A program made the translations under genes and the position numbers. Source: Polynucleobacter sp. (GTDB lineage: Bacteria > Pseudomonadota > Gammaproteobacteria > Burkholderiales > Burkholderiaceae). From it: a stretch of 55,071 nucleotides of DNA. Below the pieces are notes generated by a model that saw nothing but the letters and a program-made list of their open reading frames with translations, made no database searches and was not told where the DNA came from. The stretch is taken from the NCBI RefSeq assembly GCF_018500155.2, contig NZ_JAHBAK020000020.1:1-55071 (forward strand). Direction: 5' to 3'. This document shows positions 28,910-38,796 of the stretch, piece by piece; within the stretch, counting starts at the first letter, position 1; each line of letters starts with the position of its first letter.

Positions 28910-30496
28910 GTGCGTAGAATTGCTCGACTGTGTTTTATTTTCTTTACCGCTTGGCGCTACGGTTTATTGCCGCTATTACGTGATGTCCTGAAACCAGGTA
29001 TTGGCCGCGGCTGTTTAACCGTTATTTGCTGGACCTCGCCAGGAACCAAGCTAGCACGCGGTGAGCGCATTCGTTTGACCTTAGAAGCATTGGGCCCCAT
29101 TTTTGTTAAATTTGGTCAAGTGCTATCAACGCGCCGTGATTTACTGCCAGAAGATATTGCGAATGAGTTGGCGAAGTTACAAGATCAAGTTCCCCCTTTC
29201 TCTAATGAGGAATCGCGTCGATTAATCGAAGAAGCTTTAGGAAAGCCTATTGAAGAAGTTTTCCTCAGTTTTGATGCCACTCCTGTGGCGAGTGCATCCG
29301 TTGCCCAAGTGCATTTTGGAGTTTTGCGGGGTACAGAAAAACATCCAGAGTGGTCACATAAGCCTGTAGCAATTAAAGTCTTGCGACCAGGCATCTTGCC
29401 TGTGATTGAGGGCGATCTAGCGCTGATGTATGACCTGGCAAAAGTTATAGAAAAAAGCTCAGAAGATGGTCGTCGCTTAAAGCCGCGTGAAAACGTTGCT
29501 GAGTTTGATACATATTTGCATGATGAATTAGATCTCATGCGCGAGGCAGCTAATGCAAGTCAACTGAGACGATATTTTGTAGATTCCAAAAAATTAATGA
29601 TTCCAGAGATGTATTGGGATCTTTGTTATACAAACGTGATTGTGATGGAGAGAATGGATGGTATCTCCATCGGGCGAACTGCGGTATTACGAGAAGCAGG
29701 CATTGACTTTAAAAAATTAGCAGCAGATGGCGTGGAAATATTTTTCACCCAAGTCTTTGAATATGGCTTCTTTCATGCGGATATGCATCCTGGAAACATC
29801 ATGATCAGCTTGGAGCCGGAAACATTTGGCCGTTTTATTTCCCTTGATTTTGGAATCGTTGGCGCTCTTAGTGAGTCAGATAAAAATTACCTAGCTTTGA
29901 ATTTTTTAGCCTTCTTTAATCGTGACTATCGGCGAGTTGCAGAATTGCATATTGAGTCAGGCTGGGTTCCAGCTGATACTCGTGTAGAGGAATTAGAGGG
30001 TGCGATCAGGTCGGTATGTGAGCCTTATTTCGATCGCCCACTAAAAGAAATTTCTTTGGGTATCGTATTGATGCGCTTGTTCCAAACTTCACGTCGTTTC
30101 AAGGTCGAAATTCAGCCGCAACTTACTTTATTGCAAAAAACCCTGTTGAATGTTGAAGGATTGGCGCGCCAATTAGATCCTGACCTTGATTTATGGAAAA
30201 CAGCTAAACCCATCTTAGAAAAGTGGGTCAGTAAACAGTTGGGTTGGCGTGGCCTTTTGGATGGCATTAAGGAAGAAGCGCCGATTTGGGCGAAAATTTT
30301 GCCTACTTTGCCACGTTTATTGGCCGATAGTTTGGCTCAGTCCCGCAACCAGTTGAAAGACCAAAATGGGGAGCTGGAGGTCTTAAAGGCCCTTTTATTG
30401 CAAGAAAGACGCACTCATCGCCTGATAGCGGGAGCCCTGCTCTTTGCTGGCGGCTTTTTGGCAGGAATTTTGATTATTTCCCTGCGCATTTATTAG
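28910..30496 (+). CDS. ubiB: UbiB/ABC1-type atypical kinase for ubiquinone biosynthesis
   Basis: A 528-residue member of the ADCK/UbiB family, needed for normal ubiquinone synthesis. It has the [14 protein letters not shown] motif near residue 66, the alanine-rich nucleotide loop [12 protein letters not shown] near residue 125, and [22 protein letters not shown] lies near residue 288 and the LDFGIVG motif near 310. One or two C-terminal membrane helices are at about 503-527. The start codon is GTG, three bases after ubiJ, with an AAAGG site upstream. Confidence 0.95.
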   Translation: MRRIARLCFIFFTAWRYGLLPLLRDVLKPGIGRGCLTVICWTSPGTKLARGERIRLTLEALGPIFVKFGQVLSTRRDLLPEDIANELAKLQDQVPPFSNEESRRLIEEALGKPIEEVFLSFDATPVASASVAQVHFGVLRGTEKHPEWSHKPVAIKVLRPGILPVIEGDLALMYDLAKVIEKSSEDGRRLKPRENVAEFDTYLHDELDLMREAANASQLRRYFVDSKKLMIPEMYWDLCYTNVIVMERMDGISIGRTAVLREAGIDFKKLAADGVEIFFTQVFEYGFFHADMHPGNIMISLEPETFGRFISLDFGIVGALSESDKNYLALNFLAFFNRDYRRVAELHIESGWVPADTRVEELEGAIRSVCEPYFDRPLKEISLGIVLMRLFQTSRRFKVEIQPQLTLLQKTLLNVEGLARQLDPDLDLWKTAKPILEKWVSKQLGWRGLLDGIKEEAPIWAKILPTLPRLLADSLAQSRNQLKDQNGELEVLKALLLQERRTHRLIAGALLFAGGFLAGILIISLRIY

Positions 30497-30548
30497 CCCT
30501 TCCTGGCTTGGTCCCTAAACCGCTAAAATAGCGGGCTAGGCAGAACAC

Positions 30549-31202
30549 ATGAAAAAATACTTTATTGCAGGCATCTTAGTTTGGGCACCGTTGTCGATCA
30601 CGGTTTGGGTGATCGCATGGGGCTTAGGTGTTCTTGACGGCGTTTTTGGCTCGGTAATGCATGCCATTATCTTGGTGCTTCCTCACGATGCCGCAGTAGA
30701 TGTGCAGCACTTCCGCGATCTTCCTGGTGTAGGTGTTTTGATCGTCATTGCTGTGATTATGCTCACCGGAGTTCTCGCCATTAGTTTTGCTGGGCAGTGG
30801 TGGATTCGGATGTGGGATAAGCAAATTAACCGTATTCCGATTGTGCGTTCGATTTATTCGAGCGTTCAACAAGTTTCATCCACGTTATTTTCTGGTAGCG
30901 GTCAAGCCTTTAGTAAAGCGCTATTAATTCGCTATCCGCATGCGGATTCATGGGCAATTGCTTTTCAGACTGGTACGCCTGCAAAAGAGGTCACTACAAA
31001 ATTAGGCGATGACTATGTCAATGTGTTTTTGCCAACAACCCCTAACCCCACTTCAGGCTTTTTTATGATTGTTCCTCGCTCTCTCACTATCGAGTTAGAG
31101 ATGAGTGTAGAGGAGGCCTTAAAACATATCGTGTCTATGGGTTCTGTACCACCAAATAATTCTAGTGCTCTGACTTCTCAGCAGTCATCACGCCATTTTT
31201 GA
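30549..31202 (+). CDS. DUF502 family membrane protein
   Basis: A 217-residue inner-membrane protein of unknown function. Hydrophobic segments lie at about residues 5-28 (IAGILVWAPLSITVWVIAWG) and 58-82. The family motif around RIPIVRSIYSSVQQV is near residue 97, and YPHADSWAIAFQTG is near residue 127. A TAAAAT hexamer lies just upstream at the ubiB-DUF502 junction. The family occurs widely in bacteria and plants (the COV/LCV group), with a suggested but unproved trafficking role. aspS follows 15 bases later. Confidence 0.8.
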   Translation: MKKYFIAGILVWAPLSITVWVIAWGLGVLDGVFGSVMHAIILVLPHDAAVDVQHFRDLPGVGVLIVIAVIMLTGVLAISFAGQWWIRMWDKQINRIPIVRSIYSSVQQVSSTLFSGSGQAFSKALLIRYPHADSWAIAFQTGTPAKEVTTKLGDDYVNVFLPTTPNPTSGFFMIVPRSLTIELEMSVEEALKHIVSMGSVPPNNSSALTSQQSSRHF

Positions 31203-31217
31203 TTTTAGGAAATTGTT

Positions 31218-33017
31218 ATGTCAATGCGTAGCCATACTTGTGGCCAAGTAACGGATTCATTAATTGGACAAGAAGTCACCCTTTCTGGTTGGGTCAATCG
31301 TCGCCGTGACCACGGTGGGGTGATTTTTATTGACTTGCGAGACCGCGAGGGTTTTGTGCAGGTAGTTTGTGATCCAGATCGTCCGGAAATGTTTGCGCTC
31401 GCTGAGCAAGTGCGTAATGAGTTTTGTATTCAGATTAAAGGTCTAGTGCGTGCTCGTCCTGCGGGAACGGAAAACACCGATTTGGTGAGTGGCAAAGTTG
31501 AAATCTTGTGCCATAGCATGGTGATCTTGAATGCATCAATTACTCCGCCATTCCAATTGGATGATGAAAATCTATCAGAGACTACGCGCCTAACGCATCG
31601 TGTCTTGGATTTACGTCGTCCGCAAATGCAAAAGAATCTGCGTTTACGTTACAACGTGGCGATGGAGTGCCGTCGCTATTTGGATGACATGGGTTTCATC
31701 GATATCGAAACGCCTATGTTGACCAAGAGTACGCCAGAAGGCGCTCGTGATTACTTAGTTCCATCCCGTGTACATGACGGCCAGTTCTTTGCTTTGCCAC
31801 AATCTCCGCAATTATTTAAGCAATTGTTAATGGTGGCAGGTTTTGATCGCTACTACCAAATCACGAAGTGCTTTCGTGATGAAGACTTGCGTGCCGATCG
31901 TCAACCAGAATTTACTCAAATCGACTGTGAAACTGCATTTCTGAGTGAAGTGGAAATTCGCGATTTATTCGAAAACATGATTCGTCATATCTTTAAGAAG
32001 ACGATGAATGTGGAATTGCCAAATCCGTTCCCTACCATGCCGTACTCTGAGGGAATGGCGCGCTTTGGTTCAGATAAACCTGATTTACGCGTCCATCTTG
32101 AGTTCACTGAATTGACCGATTTGATGAAAGATGTTGATTTCAAAGTATTCTCTGGCGCAGCGAATCAAGTTGGTGGTCGCGTTGTTGGTTTATGTGTACC
32201 AGGTGGTGCTGAAATTAGCCGTAGCGAAATTGATGACTACACCCAGTTCGTGAGTATCTATGGCGCCAAAGGCTTGGCTTGGATTAAGGTCAATTCGGTT
32301 GCAGAGGGCCGCAATGGCTTGCAATCTCCTATTGTGAAAAACTTGCACGATGCTGCAATTGATGGAATTTTGAAGCGCACAGGCGCAAAAGATGGCGACA
32401 TCATCTTCTTTGGTGCCGATAAAGAAAAAGTGGTGAATGACGCGATAGGAAATCTACGTCTTCGTATTGGTCATTCTGCATGGGGTAAAGAGCATGGTCT
32501 CTTTACGGAGGGTTGGAAGCCTTTGTGGGTTGTTGACTTCCCAATGTTTGATTACGACGAAGGCGAAGCACGTTGGGTTGCATGCCATCATCCGTTTACT
32601 AGCCCTAAGGATGAGCACATGCAGTACCTTGAATCTGATCCTGGTAAATGTTTGGCAAAAGCATATGACATGGTGCTTAATGGCAGTGAAATTGGTGGAG
32701 GTTCAGTACGTATTCATCAAGAGGCTGTCCAAAGTCAGGTATTTCGCGCTTTGAAAATTGGTGCCGAGGAAGCACAAGCGAAATTCGGCTTCTTACTCGA
32801 TGCCCTCCAATATGGAGCTCCTCCTCATGGCGGTATTGCATTCGGTTTAGATCGCATCGTTACTATGATGACTGGGGCAGAATCCATTCGCGATGTAATC
32901 GCCTTCCCTAAAACACAGCGTGCGCAGTGTCTTTTAACGCAAGCGCCTAGTCCGGTAGATGAGCGCCAATTGCGTGAGTTGCATATTCGTCTGCGTCAAG
33001 CGGCACCTGCTGCATAA
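31218..33017 (+). CDS. aspS: Aspartyl-tRNA synthetase
   Basis: Charges tRNA-Asp, and possibly tRNA-Asn if the enzyme is non-discriminating. The 599-residue protein has an N-terminal OB anticodon-binding domain (residues 1-110, [20 protein letters not shown]). The class II motif 2 [19 protein letters not shown] is near residue 217. An inserted GAD domain occupies about 290-420, and motif 3 [15 protein letters not shown] is near the C-terminus. The length is that of bacterial-type AspRS. An AGGA site precedes the ATG. Discrimination cannot be judged from sequence alone. Confidence 0.97.
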   Translation: MSMRSHTCGQVTDSLIGQEVTLSGWVNRRRDHGGVIFIDLRDREGFVQVVCDPDRPEMFALAEQVRNEFCIQIKGLVRARPAGTENTDLVSGKVEILCHSMVILNASITPPFQLDDENLSETTRLTHRVLDLRRPQMQKNLRLRYNVAMECRRYLDDMGFIDIETPMLTKSTPEGARDYLVPSRVHDGQFFALPQSPQLFKQLLMVAGFDRYYQITKCFRDEDLRADRQPEFTQIDCETAFLSEVEIRDLFENMIRHIFKKTMNVELPNPFPTMPYSEGMARFGSDKPDLRVHLEFTELTDLMKDVDFKVFSGAANQVGGRVVGLCVPGGAEISRSEIDDYTQFVSIYGAKGLAWIKVNSVAEGRNGLQSPIVKNLHDAAIDGILKRTGAKDGDIIFFGADKEKVVNDAIGNLRLRIGHSAWGKEHGLFTEGWKPLWVVDFPMFDYDEGEARWVACHHPFTSPKDEHMQYLESDPGKCLAKAYDMVLNGSEIGGGSVRIHQEAVQSQVFRALKIGAEEAQAKFGFLLDALQYGAPPHGGIAFGLDRIVTMMTGAESIRDVIAFPKTQRAQCLLTQAPSPVDERQLRELHIRLRQAAPAA

Positions 33018-33050
33018 GACATCGCTCGTAGCCGCCGTTTTAGTAATACC

Positions 33051-33509
33051 TTGAAAATCCCTATTTCGGTTTTAGTAGTTATCTACCAATCGAATAGGGA
33101 TGTTTTATTAATTGAGCGTGCGGATCGAAAAGACTTCTGGCAGTCTGTCACGGGAAGTCTAGATGCACCTGATGAGAATCTGACAATTGCTGCGACGCGT
33201 GAGGTGTATGAAGAAACCGGTATCGTCATAGCATCTTTGCCAGAGGGAGCATTGCAAAACATGCACCACCAAATCGAATACGAGATATATCCAGAATGGC
33301 GTTTTCGCTATCCGCCTGGCGTCACGAGAAATGTTGAGCATTGGTTTGCGCTGAAGGTGCCTGAAGGTACTTCGATCCAACTTTCCCCAAGAGAGCATGT
33401 GGCTTACCAATGGTTACCATTTCAAGAGGCTGCAAAAAAATGTTTTTCGCGAAGCAATGGCGAAGCCATTTTGAAATTATTTTCTGCAAATTCAAATAGA
33501 ACCGAGTAA
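33051..33509 (+). CDS. nudB: Dihydroneopterin triphosphate diphosphatase
   Basis: Nudix hydrolase expected to remove pyrophosphate from dihydroneopterin triphosphate in folate synthesis. The 152-residue protein begins KIPISVLVVIYQSNRDVLL and has a Nudix box GSLDAPDENLTIAATREV followed by YEETGI. One extra residue lies between the leading glycine and glutamate compared with the consensus. The only sensible start is TTG, with a poor ribosome site. It lies in the same frame as aspS, eleven codons after its TAA. Position after aspS matches other proteobacteria. Confidence 0.88.
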   Translation: MKIPISVLVVIYQSNRDVLLIERADRKDFWQSVTGSLDAPDENLTIAATREVYEETGIVIASLPEGALQNMHHQIEYEIYPEWRFRYPPGVTRNVEHWFALKVPEGTSIQLSPREHVAYQWLPFQEAAKKCFSRSNGEAILKLFSANSNRTE

Positions 33510-33518
33510 GAGCTTGAG

Positions 33519-35342
33519 ATGAGGCATTCATCGCGTTACCACCCAAGTAGTGTTGGTGCCAAAACGCCTTCCCGAGGTGATTGGCGTGTCATTCGCGATC
33601 TTTTGCCATATCTCTTCGAATATCGCTTCAGAGTACTGTTGGCCTTGAGTTGCTTGGTTGCAGCCAAGATCGCCAATTTAGGTATCCCCATCTTGATGAA
33701 GGAGTTGATTGACTCTTTAGATGTCAAATCGAGTTCTCCTCAGGCCTTGTTGGTGGTCCCTGTAGGCGTCATTCTTGCCTATGGTTTATTAAGAATTTCA
33801 GCTTCTTTCTTTGCGGAGATGCGTGAAGCTTTATTTGCAAGAGTGACACAAAATGCAGTTCGGAAGGTGGCCTTGCAAGTATTTGAGCATTTGCATGCCA
33901 TGGCGCTGAGTTTTCATTTGGCGCGTCAGACTGGTGGTGTGAGTCGCGATATCGAACGGGGAACTCGTGGGATTCAGTCACTGATTTCTTATTCGCTATA
34001 CAGCATATTGCCAACCCTCATTGAGTTTTGTTTGGTACTAGGTTACCTCGCCTACTCCTATGACATCTGGTTTGCTGCTATTACCTTTGTGGCGCTGATT
34101 ATTTATATCGCATTTACGATTGTTGTTACTGAATGGCGCACGCATTATCGCCGGGCTATGAATGATATGGATTCAAAAGCCAATCAAAAGGCAATTGATT
34201 CTCTCTTGAACTTTGAGACCGTAAAGTATTTTGGTAATGAGGCCTTTGAGGCCCGTCGTTATGATGAAAATTTGTTGCGCTATCAAACTGCAGCTATTAA
34301 ATCGCAAAAGACGCTAGCCTTTTTAAATCTGGGCCAGCAAACCATTATTGCAATCGGTTTGATGCTGATTTTGTGGCGTGCCACGCTTGGCGTAGTCAAT
34401 GGCACGATGACTTTGGGGGATCTTGTGCTAGTCAATACCTTGATGATGCAGCTCTACATTCCCTTAAATTTTTTAGGCGTTATCTATAGAGAAATTAAAC
34501 AATCGCTTACAGACATGGATCGAATGTTTTCCTTGTTAAATGCTGATAAGGAAATCGCCGATTCTCCCAACGCGCATCCTTTGCACATTCAAAATCTTGG
34601 TGCTGGGCCAGACGTTCGTTTCGAGCATGTTTCATTTCATTACGACTCAAAACGGGAAATTTTGCATGATGTTAGTTTTAATATTCCAGCGGGTACGATT
34701 ACGGCAGTAGTGGGTCAAAGTGGTGCTGGTAAAAGTACTTTGGCTAGATTGTTATTTCGTTTTTACGATGTGCAGTCTGGAAAAATTTTGATTGATGGTC
34801 AAAATGTTCAAGATGTCACCCAAGCTAGTCTGCGTAAGGCGATTGGTATTGTTCCTCAAGATACCGTTTTGTTTAACGATACGATTGGTTACAACATTGC
34901 TTACGGCGACCCTTCAGCCACCATGGCTCAAGTCCAAGAGGCTGCAAGGGCAGCTCAAATAGATAGTTTTATTCAGAAGCTTCCAGAGGGCTATAACACT
35001 CAAGTTGGAGAGAGAGGTTTAAAGCTTTCTGGGGGTGAGAAGCAGCGAGTGGCAATTGCAAGAACATTGCTAAAAAAACCAGCGATGTTGATATTTGATG
35101 AAGCCACCTCTGCTTTAGATTCCAAGACTGAAAGGGCTTTTCAGGAAGAGCTTTTAAGTTTGGCAAAAAATCGGACAACATTGATTATTGCGCACCGCCT
35201 TTCCACGATTACCCATGCAGATCAAATTTTGGTAATGGATCAGGGCCAAATTATTGAGCGCGGAACGCATATTGAACTGCTTCATGCAAATGGAAAGTAT
35301 GCAGAAATGTGGCAAATGCAGGAGCGTTCGGTATTTGATTAG
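33519..35342 (+). CDS. Atm1-type ABC exporter (heavy metal / glutathione-linked)
   Basis: A 607-residue half-transporter. The membrane domain covers about residues 20-340 and includes the Atm1-like stretch RDIERGTRGIQSLISYSL and an FETVKYFGNE loop. The ATPase domain has Walker A GQSGAGKSTLARLLF near residue 399, signature LSGGEKQRVAIART near 502, and Walker B LIFDEATSALD. Homologues such as NaAtm1 and mitochondrial Atm1 export glutathione-bound metals or sulfur species. It follows nudB by nine bases and precedes the glycerate kinase by nine. The substrate is inferred from family only. Confidence 0.9.
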   Translation: MRHSSRYHPSSVGAKTPSRGDWRVIRDLLPYLFEYRFRVLLALSCLVAAKIANLGIPILMKELIDSLDVKSSSPQALLVVPVGVILAYGLLRISASFFAEMREALFARVTQNAVRKVALQVFEHLHAMALSFHLARQTGGVSRDIERGTRGIQSLISYSLYSILPTLIEFCLVLGYLAYSYDIWFAAITFVALIIYIAFTIVVTEWRTHYRRAMNDMDSKANQKAIDSLLNFETVKYFGNEAFEARRYDENLLRYQTAAIKSQKTLAFLNLGQQTIIAIGLMLILWRATLGVVNGTMTLGDLVLVNTLMMQLYIPLNFLGVIYREIKQSLTDMDRMFSLLNADKEIADSPNAHPLHIQNLGAGPDVRFEHVSFHYDSKREILHDVSFNIPAGTITAVVGQSGAGKSTLARLLFRFYDVQSGKILIDGQNVQDVTQASLRKAIGIVPQDTVLFNDTIGYNIAYGDPSATMAQVQEAARAAQIDSFIQKLPEGYNTQVGERGLKLSGGEKQRVAIARTLLKKPAMLIFDEATSALDSKTERAFQEELLSLAKNRTTLIIAHRLSTITHADQILVMDQGQIIERGTHIELLHANGKYAEMWQMQERSVFD

Positions 35343-35351
35343 AATGGGTTT

Positions 35352-36692
35352 ATGACGCAGCCTCATCCTTCTACAGTAAACACCGAAACCATTCTGAAGA
35401 ATGCTTTTTCTGCGGCAGTTTCTGTTGCTGATCCACAAATCATCATTCCTCAATATTTAGAAAAGATATTTCCAGTTGGGAGTGAACCACAGAAAAAATG
35501 TTTGGTGATAGGCGCTGGTAAGGCCAGTGCATCTATGGCTACTGCATTAGAGGCATATGCCAAATTGCATTGGCCTCAAGTAAAGCTAGAGGGAACTGTT
35601 CTGACTCGTTATGGACATCACTCTCCAACGACAAAGATCAAGATTGTGGAGGCGGGCCATCCTGTGCCTGATCAAGCGGGTATGGACGGGGCTAGAGAGA
35701 TTCATGCTTTAGTCAACCAGTTACAGGCCGGGGATGTCATGATCGCTTTGATTTCTGGCGGTGGCTCAAGTTTGCTTACTTTGCCTGTGGATGGCATCAC
35801 GATTGAAGATATGCGCAAGACGACCGAAGCATTGCTGCGTAGTGGTGCGCCAATTGAAGAAATGAATGTCGTTCGTAAGCATCTCTCCGCAATTTTGGGG
35901 GGTAATTTAGCAAGGTTAGCTATTGCGCGAGGTGCTCGTGTTGAAGCATTTTTAATTTCCGACGTCACTGGAGACTCGCCAGCTGATATTGCAAGTGGGC
36001 CTTGTGCAGCAGATTACTCCACCTATTTAGATGCGCTCAAAATTCTAGAGAAATATCACCTCAACAAAGAAGTGATTCCTGCTTCAGTATTTGCTCATCT
36101 TGAGCAAGGTTTAGCTGGTGAAAAACCAGAGACATTGAAAGATGTCGATTTGGTAAATGCCCAAGTAGCTAATCATGTGATTGCAACGGCCTACAAAAGC
36201 CTGGAAGCGGCCGCAGATTATGTTCGTACATTAGGTTATGAGCCGGTTATTTTGGGCGACACCATTACTGGTGAAGCGCAAGAGGTGGGAAGGTCTCAAG
36301 CGCAGATAGTTAGGGAATATCAGACAAAAAGTTCTGGCCCGATAGCACTGATTTCTGGTGGAGAATGCACCGTCACGATTCCCAATGGCATCAAAGGTCG
36401 AGGGGGGCGTTGCAGTGAATATCTTCTCGCTCTTTTTGCGGCAAGTGCCGATATCCCAAATATGGCAGCCTTAGCAGCCGATACCGATGGAATCGATGGT
36501 AGCGAGAGGAATGCTGGCGCTTGGTTTGATCAAGACATTCGCATCGCAGCGAAAGAACAAGGATTGGAGCCCGATACATTCTTGTCAGCCCATGATTGTT
36601 ACGGTTTCTTTGCAGAATTAGGGGCTTTAGTAGAAACTGGCCCTACACTTACGAATGTCAATGATTTCCGCATCATCTTGCTTAAAAAATAA
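35352..36692 (+). CDS. Glycerate 2-kinase (GckA/TtuD, MOFRL family)
   Basis: A 446-residue MOFRL-type kinase that phosphorylates D-glycerate to 2-phosphoglycerate, linking glyoxylate/glycolate or tartrate breakdown to glycolysis. Family segments are [17 protein letters not shown] near residue 51, [13 protein letters not shown] near 135, [18 protein letters not shown] near 200, and [19 protein letters not shown] near the C-terminus. The TAA is one base before the pyrC ATG, so both are on one transcript. No other glycolate genes are nearby. Confidence 0.9.
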   Translation: MTQPHPSTVNTETILKNAFSAAVSVADPQIIIPQYLEKIFPVGSEPQKKCLVIGAGKASASMATALEAYAKLHWPQVKLEGTVLTRYGHHSPTTKIKIVEAGHPVPDQAGMDGAREIHALVNQLQAGDVMIALISGGGSSLLTLPVDGITIEDMRKTTEALLRSGAPIEEMNVVRKHLSAILGGNLARLAIARGARVEAFLISDVTGDSPADIASGPCAADYSTYLDALKILEKYHLNKEVIPASVFAHLEQGLAGEKPETLKDVDLVNAQVANHVIATAYKSLEAAADYVRTLGYEPVILGDTITGEAQEVGRSQAQIVREYQTKSSGPIALISGGECTVTIPNGIKGRGGRCSEYLLALFAASADIPNMAALAADTDGIDGSERNAGAWFDQDIRIAAKEQGLEPDTFLSAHDCYGFFAELGALVETGPTLTNVNDFRIILLKK

Positions 36693-36693
36693 T

Positions 36694-37752
36694 ATGACCT
36701 CTAGTCCTACACAAATTGAATTGACTCAGCCAGACGATTGGCACTTACATATTCGTGATGGCGAAGTCATGAGAGATGTTTTGGCAGATACTGCTCGTCA
36801 ATTTGCACGCGCCATCATCATGCCAAACTTAAAGCCTCCTGTGACAACAGTGGAGTTGGCAAAGGCTTATCGCGCTAGGATTGATGCAAATTTAAAGTCG
36901 TTGGGTATTAATGCTTTTACTCCGTTAATGACTTTATATCTCACGGACAACACAACACCGGAAGAAGTTCGTAAAGCGAAAGCAGAGGGAGTGATTGCTT
37001 TGAAGTTATATCCCGCTGGAGCTACCACTAATAGTGACGCGGGTGTGAGTGACATCAAGCGTTGCTATAAAGCGCTAGAGGCGATGCAAGAGCTTGGTAT
37101 GCCTCTCTTGGTACATGGCGAAGTAACTCATGCAGACGTCGATATTTTTGATCGTGAAGCAGTGTTTATTGATCAAGTTTTAGAGCCATTACGCAAAGAT
37201 TTTCCTTTGCTCAAAATTGTGTTTGAGCACATTACAACTAAGCAAGCCGCTCACTATGTTAGAGATGCCGCAACTGGAGATCGCCATCTGATTGCCGCCA
37301 CCATTACGCCACAACATTTGTTGATGAACCGTAATGCAATTTTTTCTGGGGGTATTCGTCCGCATCACTATTGCTTGCCGGTCTTAAAGCGTGAAGAGCA
37401 TCGGGTTGCACTTCTAGAGGCTGCTACTAGTGGTAATGCCCGTTTCTTTTTGGGAACCGATAGTGCGCCCCATGCAAAAGGTGCGAAAGAGGCTGCTTGT
37501 GGATGTGCAGGTTGTTACAGTGCCTTTAATGCACTGGGTCTCTATGCAGAAGCATTTGAAAGTGCAGGCAAGCTAGATCGATTAGAGGCATTTAGCAGTT
37601 TTTATGGCCCCGATTTTTATGGTTTGCCGCGTAACACTTCCAAAATTACCTTGGTGAAACAGCCCCAAAGCATTCCAGCTGAACTTCCACTGGGCGATGC
37701 CACGATTGTTCCTTTGCGTGCAGGCGAGACTATTGCCTGGTCATTGAAGTAA
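36694..37752 (+). CDS. pyrC: Dihydroorotase
   Basis: Closes carbamoyl-aspartate to dihydroorotate in pyrimidine synthesis. The 352-residue protein is the type II (E. coli-like) zinc enzyme. It shows the HxH motif in [12 protein letters not shown] near residue 15 and the carbamylated lysine in [14 protein letters not shown] near residue 102. Metal histidines lie in VHGEVT and FEHITT, and the catalytic aspartate in GTDSAPH near residue 250. The start [16 protein letters not shown] is chosen; a frame extending 13 codons upstream overlaps glycerate kinase. Confidence 0.96.
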   Translation: MTSSPTQIELTQPDDWHLHIRDGEVMRDVLADTARQFARAIIMPNLKPPVTTVELAKAYRARIDANLKSLGINAFTPLMTLYLTDNTTPEEVRKAKAEGVIALKLYPAGATTNSDAGVSDIKRCYKALEAMQELGMPLLVHGEVTHADVDIFDREAVFIDQVLEPLRKDFPLLKIVFEHITTKQAAHYVRDAATGDRHLIAATITPQHLLMNRNAIFSGGIRPHHYCLPVLKREEHRVALLEAATSGNARFFLGTDSAPHAKGAKEAACGCAGCYSAFNALGLYAEAFESAGKLDRLEAFSSFYGPDFYGLPRNTSKITLVKQPQSIPAELPLGDATIVPLRAGETIAWSLK

Positions 37753-37800
37753 GCCTATCTTTTTTAAGCCAACTTTTGCTGACTGCGTTAGACTGCAGTC

Positions 37801-38109
37801 GCAGAGTCAATTAGGCAATCGCCGCCTCTTTTTGGAGGGGGAGGAAAGTCCGGACTCCATAGGGTAGGGTGATGGCTAACGGCCATCCACGGTGACGTGA
37901 GGAATAGGGCCACAGAGACGAGCGTATTTAGTTACGGTGAAACGCGGTAACCTCCACCTGGAGCAATCCCAAGTATGCAGACGATGAGGCGTCCCGCTGA
38001 GTCTGCGGGTAGGGAGCTTGAGCCGTTAGGTAACTAACGGCCTAGAGGAATGATTGCCCCTAAGTGAAAGCTTAGGCGACAGAATCCGGCTTATCGATTG
38101 ACTCTGCAC
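37801..38109 (+). ncRNA. rnpB: RNase P RNA, bacterial class A
   Basis: Catalytic RNA that matures tRNA 5' ends. Conserved blocks are GGAGGAAAGTCCGGACTCCA near 37843, ACAGAGACGAG near 37912, GTGAAACGCGGTAACCTCCA near 37938, and AGAATCCGGCTTATCGAT near the 3' end. The ends pair perfectly over 11 bases (37801-37811 with 38097-38107), giving helix P1. At about 309 bases it is shorter than the 377-base E. coli RNA. The P12 region is cut to a CGTA/TACG mini-stem. A TAGACT -10-like box at 37789-37794 places transcription near 37801. It faces the OsmC gene tail to tail. Confidence 0.96.
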
Positions 38110-38532
38110 TTATTCTGAAATGACTTCTACGCTGTAGGTGAGCTCAGCAGTTTTTGCCAACATGGCAGTAGCTGAACAATATTTGTCGTGAGAAAGTTTG
38201 ACAGCGCGATCTACTTTTGTTGGATCTAAATCTTTACCCTTGACCGTGAAGTGCAAGTTGATTTTTGTGAAGACTTTAGGATCTTCGGTTGCTCTTTCGG
38301 CTTGTAGGTTTACCTCGCAAGCGCTTACCGCTTGACGAGCCCTTTGTAGGATTAAAACCACATCAAATGCTGAGCAACCGCCAGCACCAGCCAAAAGCAA
38401 CTCCATGGGCCGCGGAGCGAGGTTTTTGCCCCCAGCTTCGGGGGCGCCATCCATGTTGACGAGATGACCACTACCGGTTTGAGCTGAAAAAGCCATGCCG
38501 CTATTACCCAACCAACTTACTCGACATTCCAT
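38110..38532 (-). CDS. OsmC-family peroxiredoxin-like protein
   Basis: A 140-residue OsmC/Ohr-superfamily protein. Both redox cysteines are present: one in GAGGCSAFDVV near residue 53 and one in HDKYCSATAM near residue 116. The family uses these thiols to reduce organic hydroperoxides. It is closer in length and motif to the YhfA-like OsmC branch than to Ohr, though this is a judgement by eye. The stop abuts the end of RNase P RNA. The true substrate is unknown. Confidence 0.87.
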   Translation of the reverse strand: MECRVSWLGNSGMAFSAQTGSGHLVNMDGAPEAGGKNLAPRPMELLLAGAGGCSAFDVVLILQRARQAVSACEVNLQAERATEDPKVFTKINLHFTVKGKDLDPTKVDRAVKLSHDKYCSATAMLAKTAELTYSVEVISE

Positions 38533-38582
38533 ATTAGTGACCCCTAACTTACAAAATTAATCAATATTATCAATAGTTTACC

Positions 38583-38611
38583 AATACATTGACGCGATAT
38601 CTTTTGATCAA
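38583..38611 (-). promoter_or_regulatory. Candidate promoter of the OsmC-family gene
   Basis: On the minus strand TTGATC (38611-38606) and TGTATT (38588-38583) are 17 bases apart, giving a start near 38576 and a leader of about 44 bases. An A/T-rich stretch with repeated ATCAAT units follows at about 38550-38570 and could hold an operator. Confidence 0.4.
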
Positions 38612-38631
38612 ATGTACCCAAAAAGCAGCAA

Positions 38632-38653
38632 AAAATTGATTTTGGTCAATTTT
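38632..38653. repeat. Inverted repeat just upstream of a -35 box
   Basis: AAAATTGA (38632-38639) and TCAATTTT (38646-38653) are perfect 8-base arms around TTTTGG. The repeat abuts the -35 hexamer of the plus-strand promoter at 38655, so it may be an operator or an A/T-rich UP-like element. It also lies between two divergent promoters. Confidence 0.5.
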
Positions 38654-38654
38654 C

Positions 38655-38684
38655 TTGCGTTGCACCAAAGATCTTGTGTAGAAT
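38655..38684 (+). promoter_or_regulatory. Candidate promoter P1 upstream of rplM
   Basis: TTGCGT (38655-38660) and TAGAAT (38679-38684) are 18 bases apart. Transcription from here would start near 38691 and meet a strong terminator at 38764-38792 before reaching rplM. Confidence 0.55.
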
Positions 38685-38690
38685 AACCCC

Positions 38691-38792
38691 ATTGGCAGTC
38701 AGTCTTGTATAAGACTTTCGTTTGCCTCCCAGTGTCTCCTCCACCCAAACATAGGTGGATTCCAACCCAGGACTCGTTCCTGGGTTTTTTTT
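38691..38792 (+). ncRNA. Candidate small RNA or transcription attenuator upstream of rplM
   Basis: The roughly 100-base stretch between P1 and an intrinsic terminator has three successive hairpins. They are AGTCTT/AAGACT with a 4-base loop at 38701-38716, TCCACC/GGTGGA at 38740-38759, and the terminator stem at 38764-38786. The linker between the first two holds CCTCCC (38725-38730) and CTCCTCC (38736-38742), complementary to Shine-Dalgarno GGAGG. No open reading frame is present. This could be a free regulatory RNA or the prematurely ended leader of rplM. The family, if known, was not recognised. Confidence 0.55.
38764..38792 (+). terminator. Intrinsic terminator between P1 and rplM
   Basis: AACCCAGGA and TCCTGGGTT form a 9-base stem with a 5-base CTCGT loop, followed by a run of eight T residues that overlaps the stem end. 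It has all features of a strong Rho-independent terminator, yet lies 158 bases before rplM rather than after a gene. Confidence 0.88.
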
Positions 38793-38796
38793 GGGT

